Shown here: piece by piece, positions 13,349 through 15,948 of the stretch
How positions within the stretch are numbered: position 1 is the first letter of the stretch
How the letters are laid out: every line of letters starts with the position of its first letter
Assembly: GCA_025936205.1 (NCBI GenBank)
Contig: JAICTU010000183.1
Coordinates: 1-15,948, forward strand
DNA: 15,948 nucleotides
Source of the DNA: Polyangiaceae bacterium
GTDB taxonomy: Bacteria > Myxococcota > Polyangia > Polyangiales > Polyangiaceae
Direction: 5' to 3'
The notes under the pieces: generated by a model
Told to the model about the DNA's origin: nothing
What the model saw: only the letters and a program-made list of their open reading frames with translations
Databases searched by the model: none
Made by a program: the position numbers and the translations under genes

Positions 13349-14347
13349 ATGAATCGCGATGTGATTGCCATCGGTGCGTCCGCGGGAGGGCTCGAGGTAC
13401 TGCTCAACTTGGTCGGCGAGCTGCCGCGCGATTTGCCGGCGGCTTTATTCGTGGTGGTGCACCGACCTCCGACGGAGGCGGATCGCTTGCCCGAGCTGCT
13501 GAGCGGGCGTGGTCCGTTGCCCGCGTGCCATCCGTTGCACGCCGAGCGCATCGAACGGGGCAGGATCTACATCGCGCCGCCCGACAACCAGCTCTTGGTG
13601 CGGCCGGGAAGCGTCGAGGTCGTGCGCGGGCCACGCGAGAATGGTCATCGGCCTGCCGTGGACCCGCTCTTTCGTACGGCGTCGGCAGCCTATGGCCCGC
13701 GCGTGATCGGTGTGGTGCTGTCCGGTTATCAGGATTGCGGCACCGCCGGCATGATGTCGATCAAGGCGCGCGGCGGCGTGAGCGTGGTGCAGTCCCCCGA
13801 GAGCGCACAGGCCCCCGAGATGCCCGAGAGCGTCCTGCGCCGCGTACCCGTCGATCATATCGTGCACCCGCGAGAGCTCGCGAGCTTGTTGATGCGCCTG
13901 GCTTCCGAGCCAGCGGGGCCCGAACGGCAGCCGGACAGTGTGGTGGGGCAACTGGAAGGGGCTGCTCCCGGCGAGCCGACGGCGGTGGTATGCCCGATTT
14001 GTCAGGGCGTGTTGACCGAAGCGCACGCAGGCAAGTTCGAGCATTTTCGTTGCCACGTGGGGCATGCGTTCTCGATGGAAAGCCTGGTGCGGGAGCAGAG
14101 CGAGAGCATGGAGCGAGCGCTCTGGGCGGCCGTGCGCGCGCTGGAGGAAAGCTCCGGGCTCAGTCGGCGTTTGGCGCTGCGCGAGAGCGGGGAGCTGAGT
14201 CACCGCTTCGGCGAGAAGGCACACACGCAGATCGAGCAGGCCGACCTGATCCGAGAGATCTTGCTGAATGGAGGGATGCTCACGCCCCCCGATGCACGAG
14301 CACTCGGCAATGACAACGACGGTGATAACGAGAACGACGGTGGTTAG
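13349..14347 (+). CDS. Stand-alone CheB-type methylesterase with Cys/His-rich C-terminus
   Basis: A 332-residue protein without a receiver domain. The N-terminal CheB fold has IGASAGG with nucleophile S11, VVVHRP with H38, YIAPPDNQLLV at 74-84 and the strand GVVLSG ending at 126. In the loop that normally reads DDGTAG, this protein has DCGTAG (D129, C130), so the expected third catalytic residue may be replaced by Cys. The C-terminal part has CPIC then FRCHVGHAFSMESL, a CxxC/RCxxGH motif common to stand-alone CheB homologues and possibly metal-binding, followed by a helical region and an Asp/Asn/Gly-rich tail. The start at ATG 13349 begins directly with the CheB strand; the open frame from 13265 covers a GC-repeat tract and is unlikely to be coding. 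Its stop overlaps the stop of the convergent hybrid kinase by 4 nt. No cheR or receptor gene is visible, so a chemotaxis role is uncertain. Confidence 0.9.
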   Translation: MNRDVIAIGASAGGLEVLLNLVGELPRDLPAALFVVVHRPPTEADRLPELLSGRGPLPACHPLHAERIERGRIYIAPPDNQLLVRPGSVEVVRGPRENGHRPAVDPLFRTASAAYGPRVIGVVLSGYQDCGTAGMMSIKARGGVSVVQSPESAQAPEMPESVLRRVPVDHIVHPRELASLLMRLASEPAGPERQPDSVVGQLEGAAPGEPTAVVCPICQGVLTEAHAGKFEHFRCHVGHAFSMESLVREQSESMERALWAAVRALEESSGLSRRLALRESGELSHRFGEKAHTQIEQADLIREILLNGGMLTPPDARALGNDNDGDNENDGG

Positions 14348-15948
14348 GAGGCGATCGCCGGGCGCGCGTTCGGTGCCGGCCCGCGACGGGCTTCCGAGAG
14401 CAGCCGTTCCAGTGATTCCAAGCTGGTCGGCTTGGCGAGGTGGCGATTGAAGCCCGCGTCGCGCGCGCGCTGCGGATCTTCGGGCTGCGCGTAGCCGCTC
14501 AGAGCGACGAGAAACATCTCTTGCAGTGCTTGCCGCGAGCGGAAGGCGCGCGCTACCTGATAGCCGTCCATGCCCGGCAGGCCGATGTCGCAGATCACGA
14601 TGTCGGGGTCGAACTCCGCCGCCAACTCCAGACCCCGCGTTCCCTCATGGGCGATGCGCACCTCGTGGCCGTTCAGGCTCAGCGCGACTTGCAGCATATC
14701 GCACGCATCCAGGTTGTCTTCGATCAACAGTACTCGCTGACGCCGACGCGAGCGCGGCACTCTATCGTCCATGAACTCGCGCGCCGGAGCGTGGCTGAGC
14801 GGGAGCAGGACCGTGACGCGGGTGCCCTGGTCCAGGCCGCGACTCTCGATTTGAACTCTGCCGCCATGCAGCTCCACCAGGCCCTTGACCATGGCCAGCC
14901 CGAGCCCCAGACCGCCGCGTGCGCGATCCAGCGTTTGGGGGGCCTGCGCGAACGGCTCGAAGACGCGCTCCAGCACCTCGGGCGGAATGCCGACCCCCGT
15001 GTCCGTGATCTGGAGCTCGCACTGATCGCCGCGGCAGTGCAAGAGGACCTTCACTTGCCCGCGGCGTGGCGTGAACTTGAGCGCGTTGGTCAGGATGTTG
15101 CTGACGATCTGCACCAGGCGGACGGCATCGGCTTGGACCCAGATGGGGTTGCTTTCGAAACGGCATTCCAGGGCGACCCCCAGGGCCTCAAAGCTGGTGC
15201 GCTGGTCTTCGAGGATGCGCTGCAGCAGGCTCACCAGCTCCACCTGCTCGATCTGCAGGTGGATCTTGCCGCTGGCGATGCGCGTCACGTCCAGCAGATC
15301 GTCCACCAGCCGGGTCAGCTGCGTGACTTGCCGGTCGATCACCTGCAGCGCCCGGCGCGCGGCGTCGCTCGTCGGGTCCGCGCGCCCGAGCACGAAGACG
15401 CTGTTCCGGATCGGCGCGAGTGGATTGCGCAGCTCGTGCGAGAGCAACGCCAGAAATTCATCCTTGCGGCGATCGGCGTCGCGCAGGGCGCGCTCGGTCC
15501 GCGCCAGCTGCTCCTCACGCTGCTTGCGTTCGGAGATGTCCTCGAAGGCCAGCAAGATCTTGGGCTCGGAGTGGGCCAGGATGGTCGCGCTCAGTCGAGC
15601 CGGGAAACGCACGCGGGAGCGCAGCAGCTCGAGCTCGCAGCTCTGGCGCCCGGGGGTGACCTCCGCGCAAGTCAGCAGGTTGCGCAGAGCGATCTGATGC
15701 AGCGGCGCAACCAGTTCGTCGACGCTGCGGCCGCGCGCCGCCGAGCGCCGGATGCCGAGCAGCTGCGCGCCGGCGTGATTGACGTCCAGAATGACGTGGT
15801 CCGTGCGCAGCGTCGCATAGCCGATGGGAGCGAAGTCAAACAGCTCCGTATAGCTGCGCAGCGCGTGCTCCATCTCCATACGAGCGGAGCGCAGCTCCTC
15901 ATTTTGCAGCCCCAGCTCGATCTGATGGACGCGCAGATCGTGCAGCAG
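14344..15948 (-). CDS. Hybrid sensor histidine kinase (PAS-HisKA-HATPase-REC), 5' end outside window
   Basis: The frame is open to the right edge. The 23 codons beyond the first in-window ATG (15877-15879) read [20 protein letters not shown], a well-known helical stretch preceding PAS domains in hybrid kinases, so that ATG is internal and the gene is partial. Numbering from it: a PAS domain (about 8-118, [12 protein letters not shown] to EDISERKQ), the phosphorylation helix [16 protein letters not shown] with H148, ATPase motifs N265 (NILTNALKF), DTGVGI at 293-298 and GLGLGL at 323-328, and a C-terminal receiver (about 382-497) with E387/D388, D431, S461 and K483. All phosphotransfer residues are intact and no membrane segment is visible. 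The stop (TAA) overlaps the CheB-type gene's stop. The N-terminal part, possibly with further sensor domains, cannot be seen. Confidence 0.94.
   Translation of the reverse strand: MLHDLRVHQIELGLQNEELRSARMEMEHALRSYTELFDFAPIGYATLRTDHVILDVNHAGAQLLGIRRSAARGRSVDELVAPLHQIALRNLLTCAEVTPGRQSCELELLRSRVRFPARLSATILAHSEPKILLAFEDISERKQREEQLARTERALRDADRRKDEFLALLSHELRNPLAPIRNSVFVLGRADPTSDAARRALQVIDRQVTQLTRLVDDLLDVTRIASGKIHLQIEQVELVSLLQRILEDQRTSFEALGVALECRFESNPIWVQADAVRLVQIVSNILTNALKFTPRRGQVKVLLHCRGDQCELQITDTGVGIPPEVLERVFEPFAQAPQTLDRARGGLGLGLAMVKGLVELHGGRVQIESRGLDQGTRVTVLLPLSHAPAREFMDDRVPRSRRRQRVLLIEDNLDACDMLQVALSLNGHEVRIAHEGTRGLELAAEFDPDIVICDIGLPGMDGYQVARAFRSRQALQEMFLVALSGYAQPEDPQRARDAGFNRHLAKPTSLESLERLLSEARRGPAPNARPAIAS

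Overview
The window is GC-rich, densely packed bacterial DNA, most consistent with a myxobacterium (Myxococcota, perhaps Polyangiales). This is inferred from gene content: a PknB-type Ser/Thr kinase with a C-terminal membrane anchor, a TIGR02147/DUF4423-type regulator, two hybrid histidine kinases, an NtrC-type sigma-54 activator, lipoproteins with short Cys-terminated signals, and a secreted trypsin-like protease carrying a repeat domain. No rRNA, tRNA, CRISPR array, insertion sequence or phage gene was seen.

Layout. Positions 1-271 (minus) hold the start of a lipoprotein that runs off the left edge. Positions 362-3424 (minus) form a tight three-gene unit with 9- and 6-bp gaps: Ser/Thr kinase, endonuclease III (nth), then the TIGR02147-like regulator. 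Positions 3425-3920 are a regulatory region holding a near-consensus -24/-12 (sigma-54) promoter and a perfect palindrome about 140 bp upstream of it. It leads into two small unrecognised ORFs on the plus strand (3921-4133 and 4178-4426), separated by a 13-bp tandem repeat. They meet, tail to tail, an NtrC-family response regulator (4529-5908, minus) across a 51-nt nested inverted repeat. This is the most unusual part of the window: it looks like a self-contained sigma-54 regulon of unknown output.

Positions 6269-7207 encode a membrane-anchored metallophosphoesterase (plus), whose end overlaps the end of a PAS/HisKA/HATPase/REC hybrid kinase (7149-9014, minus). Upstream of that kinase lies tag, 3-methyladenine DNA glycosylase I (9135-9719, minus). 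Divergent from tag is a translationally coupled pair: low-molecular-weight phosphatase (9813-10313) and fructosamine-kinase-family protein (10310-11170). These plausibly form a protein deglycation module. Tail to tail with them, 3 bp away, is a lipoprotein serine protease with a seven-repeat, probable beta-propeller domain (11174-13090, minus). Divergent from the protease is a stand-alone CheB-type methylesterase with a Cys/His-rich C-terminus (13349-14347). It overlaps by 4 nt the end of a second hybrid histidine kinase (14344-15948, minus), which is truncated by the right edge of the window.

Themes: signal transduction (two hybrid kinases, one enhancer-binding regulator, one Ser/Thr kinase, one CheB) and repair of damaged macromolecules (nth, tag, FN3K/phosphatase). 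Three convergent gene pairs touch or overlap at their ends, leaving no room for intrinsic terminators.
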